Assembly: GCA_002727195.1 (NCBI GenBank)
Contig: PBWH01000020.1
Coordinates: forward strand, 48,136 to 112,135
Direction: 5' to 3'
DNA length: 64,000 bases
DNA from: Gemmatimonadota bacterium
Lineage (GTDB): Bacteria > Latescibacterota > UBA2968
This document shows positions 45,169 to 54,230 of the stretch, piece by piece. Every line of letters starts with the position of its first letter. The stretch's first letter is position 1. The position numbers were made by a program, and so were the translations under genes. The notes beneath the pieces are model-generated. The model was not told the DNA's origin. It made no database searches and saw nothing but the letters and a program-made list of their open reading frames with translations.

Positions 45169-46236
45169 GTGCAAACCAAAGGGGCCGTGTCGACGATAAC
45201 ATATCGTGAGGCACTGTATGCCGCGATGCGCGAGGCGCTCGAAAGCAACGCGAACGCACTTATCCTCGGGCAGGGGGTAACGGATCACAAGGGTACTTTC
45301 GGGACGACCTCTGGCCTCGCTGAGGACTTCGGCCACGACCGTGTGCTGGATACGCCGCTCGCAGAGGAAGGCATGATGGGGGTTGCCGTTGGGGCTGCCC
45401 TCAACGGTCTTTATCCGATCCAGACGCATATCCGCGCGGACTTCGCGCTGGTGGCGATGAACCAGATCGTCAACCTGGTGGCGAAGTATCGATACATGTT
45501 CGGCGGTCGGTTCGAGATCCCGATGTTGATCCGAATGGTGATCGGGAGGAGTTGGGGGCAGGGGGCACAACACTCGCAGAGCTTGCAGTCTTTATTCGCC
45601 CACATCCCCGGCCTGACCGTCATCATGCCTGCGACGCCGGAGTCGATTCTTGTGGACTATCGACACGCAACGAGCTCATTTCGCGGGCCCGTCATCTCCC
45701 TCGAACACCGATTGATGTATGATCTGGCTTTCGAGAAGGAATCACAGCGGTTCGAGCCGTTATCTACGCGGCGCCTCCGCGAAGGGAAGGATGTGACGAT
45801 CGTTTCGACATCGATCATGACCCTGGAAGCGGTCCGGGCGGCGGGGCACCTGATGGAACACGGGATCGACTGCGAGATCATCGACCTCAACTGCGTGTCG
45901 CACCCGGACGCCGACGTGATCATCGACAGCGTCCGGAAGACAGGACGTCTGATCGTCGCCGACACCAGCTGGCAAGCCTACGGCGTGTCAGCCGAAATCT
46001 GCAGGCTCGTGGTCGAAAGAGACCCTGGAGCGCTGAAGTCGCCGGTCGTGACGATGGGCATGGAACCGGCGCCCTGTCCGACGGCGAAAGCGCTTGAGGA
46101 TATTTACTATCCGAACCTGAGTACGTTGACTGACGCGATCGCGGAACTCGTCACAGGCAACGCAGGCCACGGACTTCCGTTGCCTGACGAGCAGTCGATG
46201 GCCGACGTGTATAAACGGTTCAAGGGGCCGTTCTAG
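45169..46236 (+). CDS. Thiamine-diphosphate-dependent dehydrogenase E1 beta subunit, copy 1
   Basis: The likely start is GTG 45169, 12 bases after AGGAGGAA; the longer frame from 45028 lies inside the alpha gene. The 355 residues show DTPLAEEGMMGVAVGAAL (Glu that activates thiamine), WGQGAQHSQSLQSLFAHIPGL and a C-terminal transketolase-type domain. Its end, APCPTAKALEDIYYPN followed by KRFKGPF, is shared with the second beta copy (54215), which marks a distinct subfamily. It pairs with the alpha gene to form an alpha2beta2-type enzyme without E2/E3. Confidence 0.88.
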   Translation: MQTKGAVSTITYREALYAAMREALESNANALILGQGVTDHKGTFGTTSGLAEDFGHDRVLDTPLAEEGMMGVAVGAALNGLYPIQTHIRADFALVAMNQIVNLVAKYRYMFGGRFEIPMLIRMVIGRSWGQGAQHSQSLQSLFAHIPGLTVIMPATPESILVDYRHATSSFRGPVISLEHRLMYDLAFEKESQRFEPLSTRRLREGKDVTIVSTSIMTLEAVRAAGHLMEHGIDCEIIDLNCVSHPDADVIIDSVRKTGRLIVADTSWQAYGVSAEICRLVVERDPGALKSPVVTMGMEPAPCPTAKALEDIYYPNLSTLTDAIAELVTGNAGHGLPLPDEQSMADVYKRFKGPF

Positions 46237-46245
46237 CGGTTGGGT

Positions 46246-47226
46246 ATGGGGCGACTCGAGGGTGCAAACGTCCTGGTCACCGGGGGGACGGGATTCATCG
46301 GAACGCATCTGATTCAGCGTCTGGTCGCGGAGGGATGTCAGATCAGGGCCACCTTTCACAAGCAAGAGCCCTTTCTGGAGCACGACGCGGTCCAATACCT
46401 TCGGGCAGATCTGACCCACCTGGATGCGTGCCACACGGCGGCAGACGGGATGGATTTCGTGTTTATGTGTGCGGCCAACACGTCCGGTGCAGGTGTGATT
46501 GCGACGACACCGCTCGTCCACGTGACGCCGAACGTCGTGATGAACGCTCAGATGCTTGAGGCGTCGTATGCCGCGCGCGTTCGGAAGTTCTGTTTCGTCA
46601 GCAGCAATGTCGTGTATCCACCCCTTGGTGATACACCCGCCCGGGAGGAGGATGCGTGGTCAGGGCCACCCCACGAGGTCTATTTCACCTCCGGCTGGAT
46701 GAAGCGATACACAGAGATCCTGTGCCAGACTTATGCGGAGAAGATCGATGACCCTATGTCGGTGCTGGTGGTCAGGCCTTCTAATGCCTACGGGCCGTAT
46801 GATGACTTCAACTTCAAGACGTCTCACATGATGGCCGCGCTTCTGAGGCGGATTGCGGACCGACACCAACCGGTCGAGGTGTGGGGGACCGGTAAAGATG
46901 TGAAGGACCTGATCTATATTGAGGACCTGATCGAGGGCATTGTTTCGGCCTTCCGGGTGGAGGGGAACTACACAACCGTGAATGTCTCGTCTGGTAAGGG
47001 CTACTCGGTTCAGCAGGTCGTAGAAACCATCGCTCGGGTTGATGGCTATGGTGATGCTGACATCCGGTTCGATCGATCGAAGCCTTCTGTTATCCCGAAG
47101 CGGCTCGTGTCTTCCGAAAAAATCCGGACCCTGACAGGATTCCAGGCGAAAACGTCCCTCGAAGATGGTATCCGGAGTACGCTCACCTGGTATCGCGAGA
47201 ACAAAGAGACCTGGGTCAAGCTATGA
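46246..47226 (+). CDS. GDP-L-fucose synthase-like sugar epimerase
   Basis: A 326-residue extended SDR from ATG 46246; TTG 46240 in frame would add two residues. TGGTGFIGTHLIQ, CAANTSGAGVIATTP and SSNVVYPPLG are visible. The tyrosine is in YFTSGWMKRYTE, with the spacing of YxxxxK rather than YxxxK, so the pair is not standard. VRPSNAYGPYDDFNFKTSH is like the other Fcl-type paralogues. It is placed between the E1 pair and the AKR-ParB fusion, and overlaps the latter by 4 bases. Confidence 0.75.
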   Translation: MGRLEGANVLVTGGTGFIGTHLIQRLVAEGCQIRATFHKQEPFLEHDAVQYLRADLTHLDACHTAADGMDFVFMCAANTSGAGVIATTPLVHVTPNVVMNAQMLEASYAARVRKFCFVSSNVVYPPLGDTPAREEDAWSGPPHEVYFTSGWMKRYTEILCQTYAEKIDDPMSVLVVRPSNAYGPYDDFNFKTSHMMAALLRRIADRHQPVEVWGTGKDVKDLIYIEDLIEGIVSAFRVEGNYTTVNVSSGKGYSVQQVVETIARVDGYGDADIRFDRSKPSVIPKRLVSSEKIRTLTGFQAKTSLEDGIRSTLTWYRENKETWVKL

Positions 47227-48353
47227 TACAGAAGGCTCTGGGACAGACGGCCATCTCCGTGTCCGCGATTGGTCAAGGCCTCAGCATCGGTTCTTACAAG
47301 ACCCGGGTCGGGCGCTATGAGGACCAGGTCGACAACATCAGACTCGGCATTTCCCTTGGCATGACGTTGCTGGACACGGCGCCTGTCTATGGGGACGGAC
47401 ACTCAGAACGGGTCGTGGGGCAGGCGGTTGCGGACGTGAGACAGGAGGTCTGTCTGGCGACCAAACTCCGTCCCGGCAAGACCCGTCCCGAAGAGGTCGA
47501 AGCCTCGGCCGCGGAGAGTCTCGAACGGACGGGCTGCGATGTGATCGACCTGCTTCAGATACACTGGCCGAACCCGGATGTTCCGCTGGCTGACACGATC
47601 GGAGCGATGGGCTCGCTGGTAGAACGTGGGGTTGTCGAACACATCGGGGTGAGCAATTTCTCGCTCGCAGAGCTCGAAGAAGCGCGTGAGGCTCTGCCGA
47701 CCGGGGATATTCAATCGCTGCAGGTCGAGTACAATCTCTTCGACCGCGGGGTAGAGGACGATCTGCTTCCGTACTGCCAGGAGGCAGGGATTACGGTGAT
47801 GGCATACAGCCCGTTGCATCGCGGCCGGATCGCGAACGGGCCCGACCACCTCGCCGTTCTGGAGACGATCGCGGAAGCTCACGGCGCCACGCCCGCCCAG
47901 GTCGCGCTCCGATGGCTGGTCTCTCACGAGGGGGTCGTAGCCATACCGAATTCGACCAACCCCACGCGCCTCAAGGAGAATGCTCGGAGCGCAGACATCG
48001 CGCTGACGGATGGGGAGATCGAACGGATCTCCAGCGCTTGTGCGCCGAAGTCGGTCGAGATGGACACGGACAGAATCCGTCCGGCTCGTGAAGACGAAGA
48101 GAAGGTTTACAGGACGGTCGATCAGGCCCGTGAGAACGCGCTGGGAATGTCGCCGAGTCCGACACAACTGTCGGAGCAGATCAAAGGCGGAGAGATGCTT
48201 AAACCGTTCCGGGTCACCCCATCTCAGGAACCGGGCTACTATGACCTCGCCGAAGGGCGATTGAGATATTGGGCCTGGGTGATCGCCTTCGACGGGAAGC
48301 GACCCATCCCAGTTTTGCTCGATGAATCCAGCTTACCGGAGGAAGTAGTGTAA
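47223..48353 (+). CDS. Aldo/keto reductase fused to a ParB-like domain
   Basis: A 376-residue protein. Residues 1-275 are an aldo/keto reductase with the tetrad D51, Y56, K81, H114 intact (LDTAPVYGDGHSER, CLATKL, LLQIHWPNPD). Residues about 310-368 read QLSEQIKGGEMLKPFRVTP, then GYYDLAEGRLRYWAW and RPIPVLLDE. That is the order of a ParB/sulfiredoxin-type domain (SI--G-LQPI-V, YYELVAGERRWRA, IPV-V). Canonical ParB has GERR; here it is GRLRYW, so nuclease or CTPase activity is unproven. The gap between domains has no stop or frameshift. This fusion is not one I know. Confidence 0.8.
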   Translation: MIQKALGQTAISVSAIGQGLSIGSYKTRVGRYEDQVDNIRLGISLGMTLLDTAPVYGDGHSERVVGQAVADVRQEVCLATKLRPGKTRPEEVEASAAESLERTGCDVIDLLQIHWPNPDVPLADTIGAMGSLVERGVVEHIGVSNFSLAELEEAREALPTGDIQSLQVEYNLFDRGVEDDLLPYCQEAGITVMAYSPLHRGRIANGPDHLAVLETIAEAHGATPAQVALRWLVSHEGVVAIPNSTNPTRLKENARSADIALTDGEIERISSACAPKSVEMDTDRIRPAREDEEKVYRTVDQARENALGMSPSPTQLSEQIKGGEMLKPFRVTPSQEPGYYDLAEGRLRYWAWVIAFDGKRPIPVLLDESSLPEEVV

Positions 48354-49120
48354 TGAGTACGGCCAAAAAGGATGCGATCGAACTGAGAGACTTCGCGAGC
48401 AACCACGAAGACTCGATCCGGAATGACTTCTCGACACACCTGAGGAACTGTCCCATACCGGGCAAACAGATCCTGTCTAATCTCGGACTGTTCATCAGTT
48501 CCAAGGAACTGTCGCGGTTGCTCTTCCTGAATCACGTCTATCAGCAGATCGTGGACATCCACGGATCTGTGTTCGAGTTCGGGACACGATGGGGGCAGAA
48601 CGTCGCCGTGTTTTCCGCATTACGTGGAATATACGAGCCATTTAACCGCCATCGAAAGATCGTCGCTTTCGACACGTTTACGGGTTTCCCGTCGGTTTCA
48701 GATGCGGATGGGGAGGCCGAGCTGATCGGAGTCGGCAATCTGACGACCACGGAGAACTACATCGAATATCTCAGCACAGTGATGGACTACCACGAGCAGG
48801 AGAACCCGCTCTCCCACATAAAGAAATACGAGCTCGTGCAGGGAGACGGGATGGAGACGGTGCCGGCCTACCTCGAGGAGAATCCTGAGACGATCATCGC
48901 CCTGGCCTACTTCGATTTCGACCTCTACGAGCCTACAAAGGTGGTGCTCGAGGCGATCAAGGACCGGCTGGTCAAAGGCAGTATCGTCGGGTTCGATGAG
49001 CTGAACGATCACGACGCGCCCGGAGAGACACGTGCGGTGATGGAGGTCCTTGGATTGAACAACATTCGGCTGGAGCGTTTCAGACACGCATCGCGGACTT
49101 CATACTTCGTCGTTGAGTGA
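48353..49120 (+). CDS. TylF-like SAM-dependent O-methyltransferase
   Basis: A 255-residue class I methyltransferase. VFEFGTRWGQNVAVF is the SAM-binding motif, AFDTFTGFPSVSDADGE follows, and YFDFDLYEPTKVVLEAI with DELNDHDAPGE provides the acidic metal-binding residues of TylF/macrocin-type sugar O-methyltransferases. It overlaps the AKR-ParB stop by one base. It probably methylates a hydroxyl of a nucleotide or lipid-linked sugar. Confidence 0.78.
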   Translation: MSTAKKDAIELRDFASNHEDSIRNDFSTHLRNCPIPGKQILSNLGLFISSKELSRLLFLNHVYQQIVDIHGSVFEFGTRWGQNVAVFSALRGIYEPFNRHRKIVAFDTFTGFPSVSDADGEAELIGVGNLTTTENYIEYLSTVMDYHEQENPLSHIKKYELVQGDGMETVPAYLEENPETIIALAYFDFDLYEPTKVVLEAIKDRLVKGSIVGFDELNDHDAPGETRAVMEVLGLNNIRLERFRHASRTSYFVVE

Positions 49121-49178
49121 GATGAGCCTTGCGTAACCAGACGATGCCTACAGGTCTCACACGAACGGACCAATCGTT

Positions 49179-50219
49179 GTGAACGTACCGACAAGAACCT
49201 GCGTCCAACTGCTTGAGTCCCGGGACGTTGTCATTCAGTTCGTAGACGTGGGCGCCCGAAACGGCGTCACGCACCTCCCTGGACTCGCCAGTAGGATAGA
49301 CGCATACGGCCTTGAACCGAACCCTGAGGAGTACGAAAAGCTCGTCACGGGGTCGACGGACGCAGCTCGGCAAGGTGTGATCTCTCCAACCTACCGAACA
49401 CTGCAGTACTTCAGTCACGCTCTTGGGGATGCCCCCGGCGAACAGACCTTTTATCACAGGCACGGCGCAGGGATGGCTGGGATGCTTGTCCTCGACCGGG
49501 AACGTCTATCGGAGATCCAAACTCACGCTGGCAACACGAGGTTCTCTGATCGTATTTCCGAAATCGATACATCGGCGTTCGATGAGAGGCAGGCCATCAA
49601 GGTCGAAACCATCACCCTCGATGCGTTTCTCGAGAAGAACTCGATCTCCAATGTGGACTACCTGAAGATCGACGTAGAAGGTTTCGAATATCAAGTCCTC
49701 GAAGGAGCCTCTCCTGTCCTGGATCGGGTGGGTGTCGTTGTCGTTGAAACGTGCTTTGTTCCCGTCCGAGTCGGTCAGAAGCTATTCTCGGATGTGGATC
49801 AGTTGCTGCGTGGGAGTGGCTTCGACTTGATCCGGTTTGAGATCGATCAGGAACAACTGGGATACAAGACCCTCAAGGCACCGACACACTATGTTCCGCC
49901 CGGGTACTCGGACCCTTACGGGCAGCCCTTGGTCAGTGATGCGGTCTATGTGAATCGCAGCGTGTCCGACCCAGACCGATGCCTTGCACAGGGGGCGATT
50001 CTGATTGAAAAGCGGTTTGTCGACGAGGGCGTGCATATCCTTAGACACAAGGCCGGTGTGGATGAAAAAACATGTGCGCTGCTAGCGGATCCGACCGTCT
50101 ACTTCTCCTCCGGAGAGCGTGCCCGTCACCGTGGGTATCGGATGGTCGACCAGCTCATGGACCGTGTTGGTCGAGCAAAACGAAGAGCCTTCGGCCTGAT
50201 GGGCCGGGCGGGAAGATGA
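49179..50219 (+). CDS. FkbM-family methyltransferase
   Basis: A 346-residue protein from GTG 49179. FVDVGARNGVTHLPGL is the SAM-binding glycine motif. The DYLKIDVEGFEYQVLEGA block, about residues 165-182, is the diagnostic FkbM sequence. The C-terminal 100 residues are an extra region without recognised domain. FkbM enzymes O-methylate sugars and other hydroxyls. It follows another methyltransferase after a 58-base gap. Confidence 0.83.
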   Translation: MNVPTRTCVQLLESRDVVIQFVDVGARNGVTHLPGLASRIDAYGLEPNPEEYEKLVTGSTDAARQGVISPTYRTLQYFSHALGDAPGEQTFYHRHGAGMAGMLVLDRERLSEIQTHAGNTRFSDRISEIDTSAFDERQAIKVETITLDAFLEKNSISNVDYLKIDVEGFEYQVLEGASPVLDRVGVVVVETCFVPVRVGQKLFSDVDQLLRGSGFDLIRFEIDQEQLGYKTLKAPTHYVPPGYSDPYGQPLVSDAVYVNRSVSDPDRCLAQGAILIEKRFVDEGVHILRHKAGVDEKTCALLADPTVYFSSGERARHRGYRMVDQLMDRVGRAKRRAFGLMGRAGR

Positions 50220-50222
50220 TCG

Positions 50223-52208
50223 ATGGCTGAACGTGTCAAAGTCGGTCTGGTTCAGATCAACAACAGTTTCTCGGGACAGAGCTACCTGCCCTACTCGGTC
50301 GGCATCCTTCAGGCATACGCCTTGAAGTATCTGTCGAACCCTTCTGATTTCGAGTTTCTGCTGCCGATCTATGACCGGGTTCCGCCAGAAGTGGCGGTCG
50401 AACAGCTCAAAATTGCCGATATCGTGTTCTTTTCGACCTACGTGTGGAACATCCGGATCTCGCTAGAGATTGCGAAGCAGCTGAAGGCCGCGCGGCCGGA
50501 CGTCGTCGTTGTGATGGGAGGGCCGCAGATTCCGGATCGGGGTCTGGTCTTTGTCGAACAGAACCGGTGTGTAGACCTCGTCTGTCACGGTGAAGGTGAA
50601 GCGACGTTTGTGGAGGTCCTGGAGCGCGGGATCGACAGGGCGCGATCGGGCGACTGGGGTGAGCTTGCGTCTACGACCTACCTGCGGGAAGGGGCTCCCG
50701 TGACTTTTGCCAAGCGGGATCGGATCAAGGAACTGGGTGATGTGCCCTCCCCGTATCTCGAAGGGGTATTCGACCCGCTCATCGCGTCTGCCCCGGGAGT
50801 CAAGTGGATCGCCCTGTGGGAGACAAACCGCGGTTGCCCGTTCGCGTGCACCTTCTGTGACTGGGGGTCGGCGGTGGCCAGCAAGGTCTATCGGTTCGAT
50901 CTCGACCGACTGTTTGCCGAGATCGATTGGTTTGCGAGTCACCAGATCGAGTATGTCTTCTGTGCCGATGCGAACTTCGGAATCCTTCCCCGTGACCTCG
51001 ATATCGCCGAGTATGCGGCGAAGGTCCGACTGGAAACGGGATATCCGCAGGGGCTGTCTGTCCAGAACACGAAAAACGCGACTGATCGGGCCTACCAGGT
51101 CCAGAAAATCCTCTCCGATGCGGGGCTCAACAAAGGCGTGACGCTGTCGCTTCAGTCGATCGACGAGACGACGCTCAAAGAGATCAAGCGGGATAACATC
51201 TCGTCAGACACCTATCAAGAACTCCAGAGACGTTTCACGAGCGATGGCGTAGAGACATACACGGACTTCATCCTTGGATTGCCTGGTGAGACCTACGAGA
51301 GTTTCCTGGCCGGGACATCCGAGATTGTGGCGAACGGCCAGCACAATCGTATCCAGTTCAACAATCTGTCGATTCTGCCCAACGCGGAGATGGGTGATCC
51401 TGCCTATCAAGAACGGAACGGGATGGTGATCGTCGAGTCCGAGGTCGTGAACATCCACGGGTCGCTGCAATCGTCCGACAATGAAATCCTCGAGCGCCAG
51501 GAGCTGGTTGTGGGGACGGCCTCGTGCCCCGAACCTGACTGGGTCCGGACACGAGCGACGGCCTGGACGTGCCAGTTCTACTACTTCAACAAGGTACTAC
51601 AGATTCCTCTGTTGCTGTTGCACGAGCAGTTTTCGATCCCGTTTCGGGATCTTATCCGAGTCTTTACCGAAGGGTCGCTCGACCGGTATCCAACCCTGTC
51701 TGAACTCCATCAGCGGTTCCTTGCGAAGGCCGAAGACATTCAGAGGGGGGGCGCCGAGTATTGCCCTTCGACGACGTTTCTGGATATCTGGTGGCCAGCC
51801 GACGAGCTTGCCTTGATCGAGCTTGTTCACGGTGGGCGGATATCGAGCTTCTACGACGAGGCTCAGTCGGCCCTGCTGGACTGGCTGGCCGCCCAGGATC
51901 TATTGGTTCCCGAGCGGATCATCCAGGATGCGATTGCCCTGAATGCCGAGCTCCTGAAGCGGCCGTTCGCGACGGAAGATGTCGTGGTCCGTGCCGAGTA
52001 CAACGTGCGGGAGGCCTATGAGGCAGGCAAACTCGGGCAGTCACTCCCGCTGGTCGAAGGCGATTACGAGTACCGCATCGATCGATCAAGCCACGTTTGG
52101 GACTCCTGGGATGATTGGTGTCGCGAGGTCATCTGGTGGGGGAATAAGAAAGGCGCCTATCTGTATGGGGTGAAGGAACATGAGCCCCAGATATCCGGAC
52201 ACTTTTAG
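50223..52208 (+). CDS. B12-binding-domain radical SAM protein (CDWGS type)
   Basis: A 661-residue enzyme. Residues about 20-150 form a B12-binding Rossmann-like domain (VVVMGGPQIPDRG and CHGEGEATFVEV). The radical SAM motif is C205-x3-C209-x2-C212 (CPFACTFCDWGS). The CDWGS extension marks a subgroup I have seen only in cell-surface clusters. After the core, a long C-terminal region (about 400-661) with no recognised domain follows; it is longer than in the other two B12/SAM enzymes here. A C-methylation or other C-C reaction on a sugar is a reasonable guess; not proven. Confidence 0.82.
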   Translation: MAERVKVGLVQINNSFSGQSYLPYSVGILQAYALKYLSNPSDFEFLLPIYDRVPPEVAVEQLKIADIVFFSTYVWNIRISLEIAKQLKAARPDVVVVMGGPQIPDRGLVFVEQNRCVDLVCHGEGEATFVEVLERGIDRARSGDWGELASTTYLREGAPVTFAKRDRIKELGDVPSPYLEGVFDPLIASAPGVKWIALWETNRGCPFACTFCDWGSAVASKVYRFDLDRLFAEIDWFASHQIEYVFCADANFGILPRDLDIAEYAAKVRLETGYPQGLSVQNTKNATDRAYQVQKILSDAGLNKGVTLSLQSIDETTLKEIKRDNISSDTYQELQRRFTSDGVETYTDFILGLPGETYESFLAGTSEIVANGQHNRIQFNNLSILPNAEMGDPAYQERNGMVIVESEVVNIHGSLQSSDNEILERQELVVGTASCPEPDWVRTRATAWTCQFYYFNKVLQIPLLLLHEQFSIPFRDLIRVFTEGSLDRYPTLSELHQRFLAKAEDIQRGGAEYCPSTTFLDIWWPADELALIELVHGGRISSFYDEAQSALLDWLAAQDLLVPERIIQDAIALNAELLKRPFATEDVVVRAEYNVREAYEAGKLGQSLPLVEGDYEYRIDRSSHVWDSWDDWCREVIWWGNKKGAYLYGVKEHEPQISGHF

Positions 52209-52222
52209 TCAGGGAATTCTAA

Positions 52223-53188
52223 GTGAACGAGTGTAAAGGTCTTGACCTATACAGAAGTCTGTTTGTCTGCCGGAGGACGGAAGAGTATCTCGTCCAGTTG
52301 TATCCAGAGGATGAGATGCGAACTCCCATGCACATGTCCATGGGGCAGGAAGCGGTACCAGTCGGTATCTGCACGGCGCTTAAGGCTGAAGACCGGATCT
52401 TCTCATCATACCGGAGCCATGCTCCTTTTCTTGCGAAGACGATGGATATCGAAGGGTTCTTCTCCGAGTTCTACGGGAAGGCCTCCGGGGTAGGACAGGG
52501 AAAGTCGGGGTCACTTCATCTATCCGACCCGGAGCGAGGACATATGTGCTCCTCCGGTATTGTGGCTGCCCCGATTCCGCTGGCTCTGGGGGCGGCCTAC
52601 GCCGAGAAGATAGCGGGCCAAGGCGGCGTGGCTTGTGTCTTTTTTGGGGATGGCGCAACTGACGAAGGGGTATTCTGGGAGAGCATCAACTTTGCCAGCC
52701 TAATGAGGCTGCCAGTGCTCTTTGTCTGCGAAGACAACGGATTCTCAGTCCTTACCGCAACACAGTATCGACAGGGCTTCCGGTCCCTCGCAGAGGTCGT
52801 TGGTGGGTTTGACATTCAGGTCTTCGACGAGGAAACGAATGATGTCGAAGAGGTGTACGGAGTTGCGCAAACGGCGATCAATGCCGTCCACAAGAACGGG
52901 GCCCCCGCTTTCCTGCGATTCAGGTGTTTCAGGTATCTGGAGCACGTTGGTATTGGAGACGACGTGCCGCTGGGATACAGATCGGGGGAAGAGTTGGCGT
53001 GGTGGAAAGAACGTGACACAGTAAAACTCCAAAGAAAGCGCCTCTGCGAGCAAGTCCTGGGTGATGAGGTAATAGTGCTCGAAGAGGAAGTCGAGGCGCG
53101 GATCGTGGAGGCAATCTCAAACGCTAAGGTCGCGCCGTATCCGACCGGGGACCAACTCCGTAGGGGGGTTTTTCATGAGGCCGATTAG
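52223..53188 (+). CDS. Thiamine-diphosphate-dependent dehydrogenase E1 alpha subunit, copy 2
   Basis: A 321-residue E1 alpha from GTG 52223. FSSYRSHAPFLAKT, then the thiamine motif GDGATDEGVFWESINFASL (from G142) and CEDN are as in copy 1. It is a clear paralogue of the 44211 gene but not a recent duplicate. It overlaps its beta gene by 14 bases. There is no E2 or E3 in the window. Copy 1 and 2 probably have different substrates. Codon use looks somewhat lower in GC than the neighbours. Confidence 0.88.
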   Translation: MNECKGLDLYRSLFVCRRTEEYLVQLYPEDEMRTPMHMSMGQEAVPVGICTALKAEDRIFSSYRSHAPFLAKTMDIEGFFSEFYGKASGVGQGKSGSLHLSDPERGHMCSSGIVAAPIPLALGAAYAEKIAGQGGVACVFFGDGATDEGVFWESINFASLMRLPVLFVCEDNGFSVLTATQYRQGFRSLAEVVGGFDIQVFDEETNDVEEVYGVAQTAINAVHKNGAPAFLRFRCFRYLEHVGIGDDVPLGYRSGEELAWWKERDTVKLQRKRLCEQVLGDEVIVLEEEVEARIVEAISNAKVAPYPTGDQLRRGVFHEAD

Positions 53189-54215
53189 CTTCTGTCAGGC
53201 ACTACACGAAGCTGCGTATCAGGAAATGGAGCGCGATCCTACCGTTTTCGTGTATGGCATCGGTGTGCCAACCCCACCACACATTTTTGGGAGTTTGGAG
53301 GGGTTCGTTGATGCGTTTGGCCCCGAGCGGTGCTTTGACACGCCGGTCAGCGAGGAGTCGATGGTTGGATTCGGACTGGGAGCAGCCATGAGCGGCCTCC
53401 GACCAATTCATGTTCATATACGTGTCGATTTTCTCCTACTGGCGATGAACCAACTGGTGAACATGGTGTCGAATTACATCTATTCTACAGTTGGAAGGTG
53501 GAAGGTGCCGCTCGTTATTCGAGCCATTGTTGGACGAGGTTGGGGACAGGGTAGTCAGCATAGTAAGAGCCTGCACTCGTACTTCTCTCACATCCCGGGG
53601 CTAAAGGTCGTCATACCCACAACACCAAGAGATGCCAAGGGATTGCTCACTTCCGCGATTCGGGACGATAACCCGGTCGTGTTCATCGAGCACAGATGGC
53701 TGTATTGGGCAGAGGAGGATGTTCCTGAAGGTGAGTTCGTGATTCCGATCGGGAAGAGCCAGGTGCTCAGAGACGGTAGCGACATTACGATTGTCGCAAC
53801 GTCATGGATGAATGTTGAAGCTCTCAAGGCCGCTGAGATCCTTGCGCGACACGGCGTCAGCGTTGAAATCGTGGATCCAAGGACGATCGCACCTCTGGAT
53901 GAAACACCCATTCTTGAGTCGGTCGAAAAAACTGGACACTGCATTGTTGCAGATAACGACTGGTGTGAGAGTGGTTTCAGCGCTGAAATCGCTGCCAGGG
54001 TTAGCGAAAAGTGCTTTGGTCGGTTGAAATCGCCTGTAGGGAGAATCGGTTTCGCATTCACGCCGTGCCCAACTGTCAGATGTCTGGAGAACGAGTTCTA
54101 CCCCAATGCTGTCGACATCGTTAGGGCCATTGAGAGGAAGCTTGGTCTGGATCAGGTCGACCTGGCCGGTGAGGATTTCTACTCCCACGAGCGTCGGTTC
54201 AAAGGTCCCTTCTGA
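53175..54215 (+). CDS. Thiamine-diphosphate-dependent dehydrogenase E1 beta subunit, copy 2
   Basis: A 346-residue E1 beta from ATG 53175. DTPVSEESMVGFGLGAAM holds the thiamine-activating Glu, and WGQGSQHSKSLHSYFSHIPGL is shared almost word for word with copy 1. Its end, TPCPTVRCLENEFYPN and RRFKGPF, repeats the ending of copy 1 (APCPTAKALEDIYYPN, KRFKGPF), which differs from standard pyruvate dehydrogenase. It forms an alpha/beta pair with the gene upstream. Confidence 0.88.
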   Translation: MRPISFCQALHEAAYQEMERDPTVFVYGIGVPTPPHIFGSLEGFVDAFGPERCFDTPVSEESMVGFGLGAAMSGLRPIHVHIRVDFLLLAMNQLVNMVSNYIYSTVGRWKVPLVIRAIVGRGWGQGSQHSKSLHSYFSHIPGLKVVIPTTPRDAKGLLTSAIRDDNPVVFIEHRWLYWAEEDVPEGEFVIPIGKSQVLRDGSDITIVATSWMNVEALKAAEILARHGVSVEIVDPRTIAPLDETPILESVEKTGHCIVADNDWCESGFSAEIAARVSEKCFGRLKSPVGRIGFAFTPCPTVRCLENEFYPNAVDIVRAIERKLGLDQVDLAGEDFYSHERRFKGPF

Positions 54216-54230
54216 GTCGGGGCAAGGCTT

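Noticed and set aside
44211..46236. Complete pyruvate dehydrogenase complex
   Set aside because: No E2 with lipoyl domain and no E3 is seen near either E1 pair.
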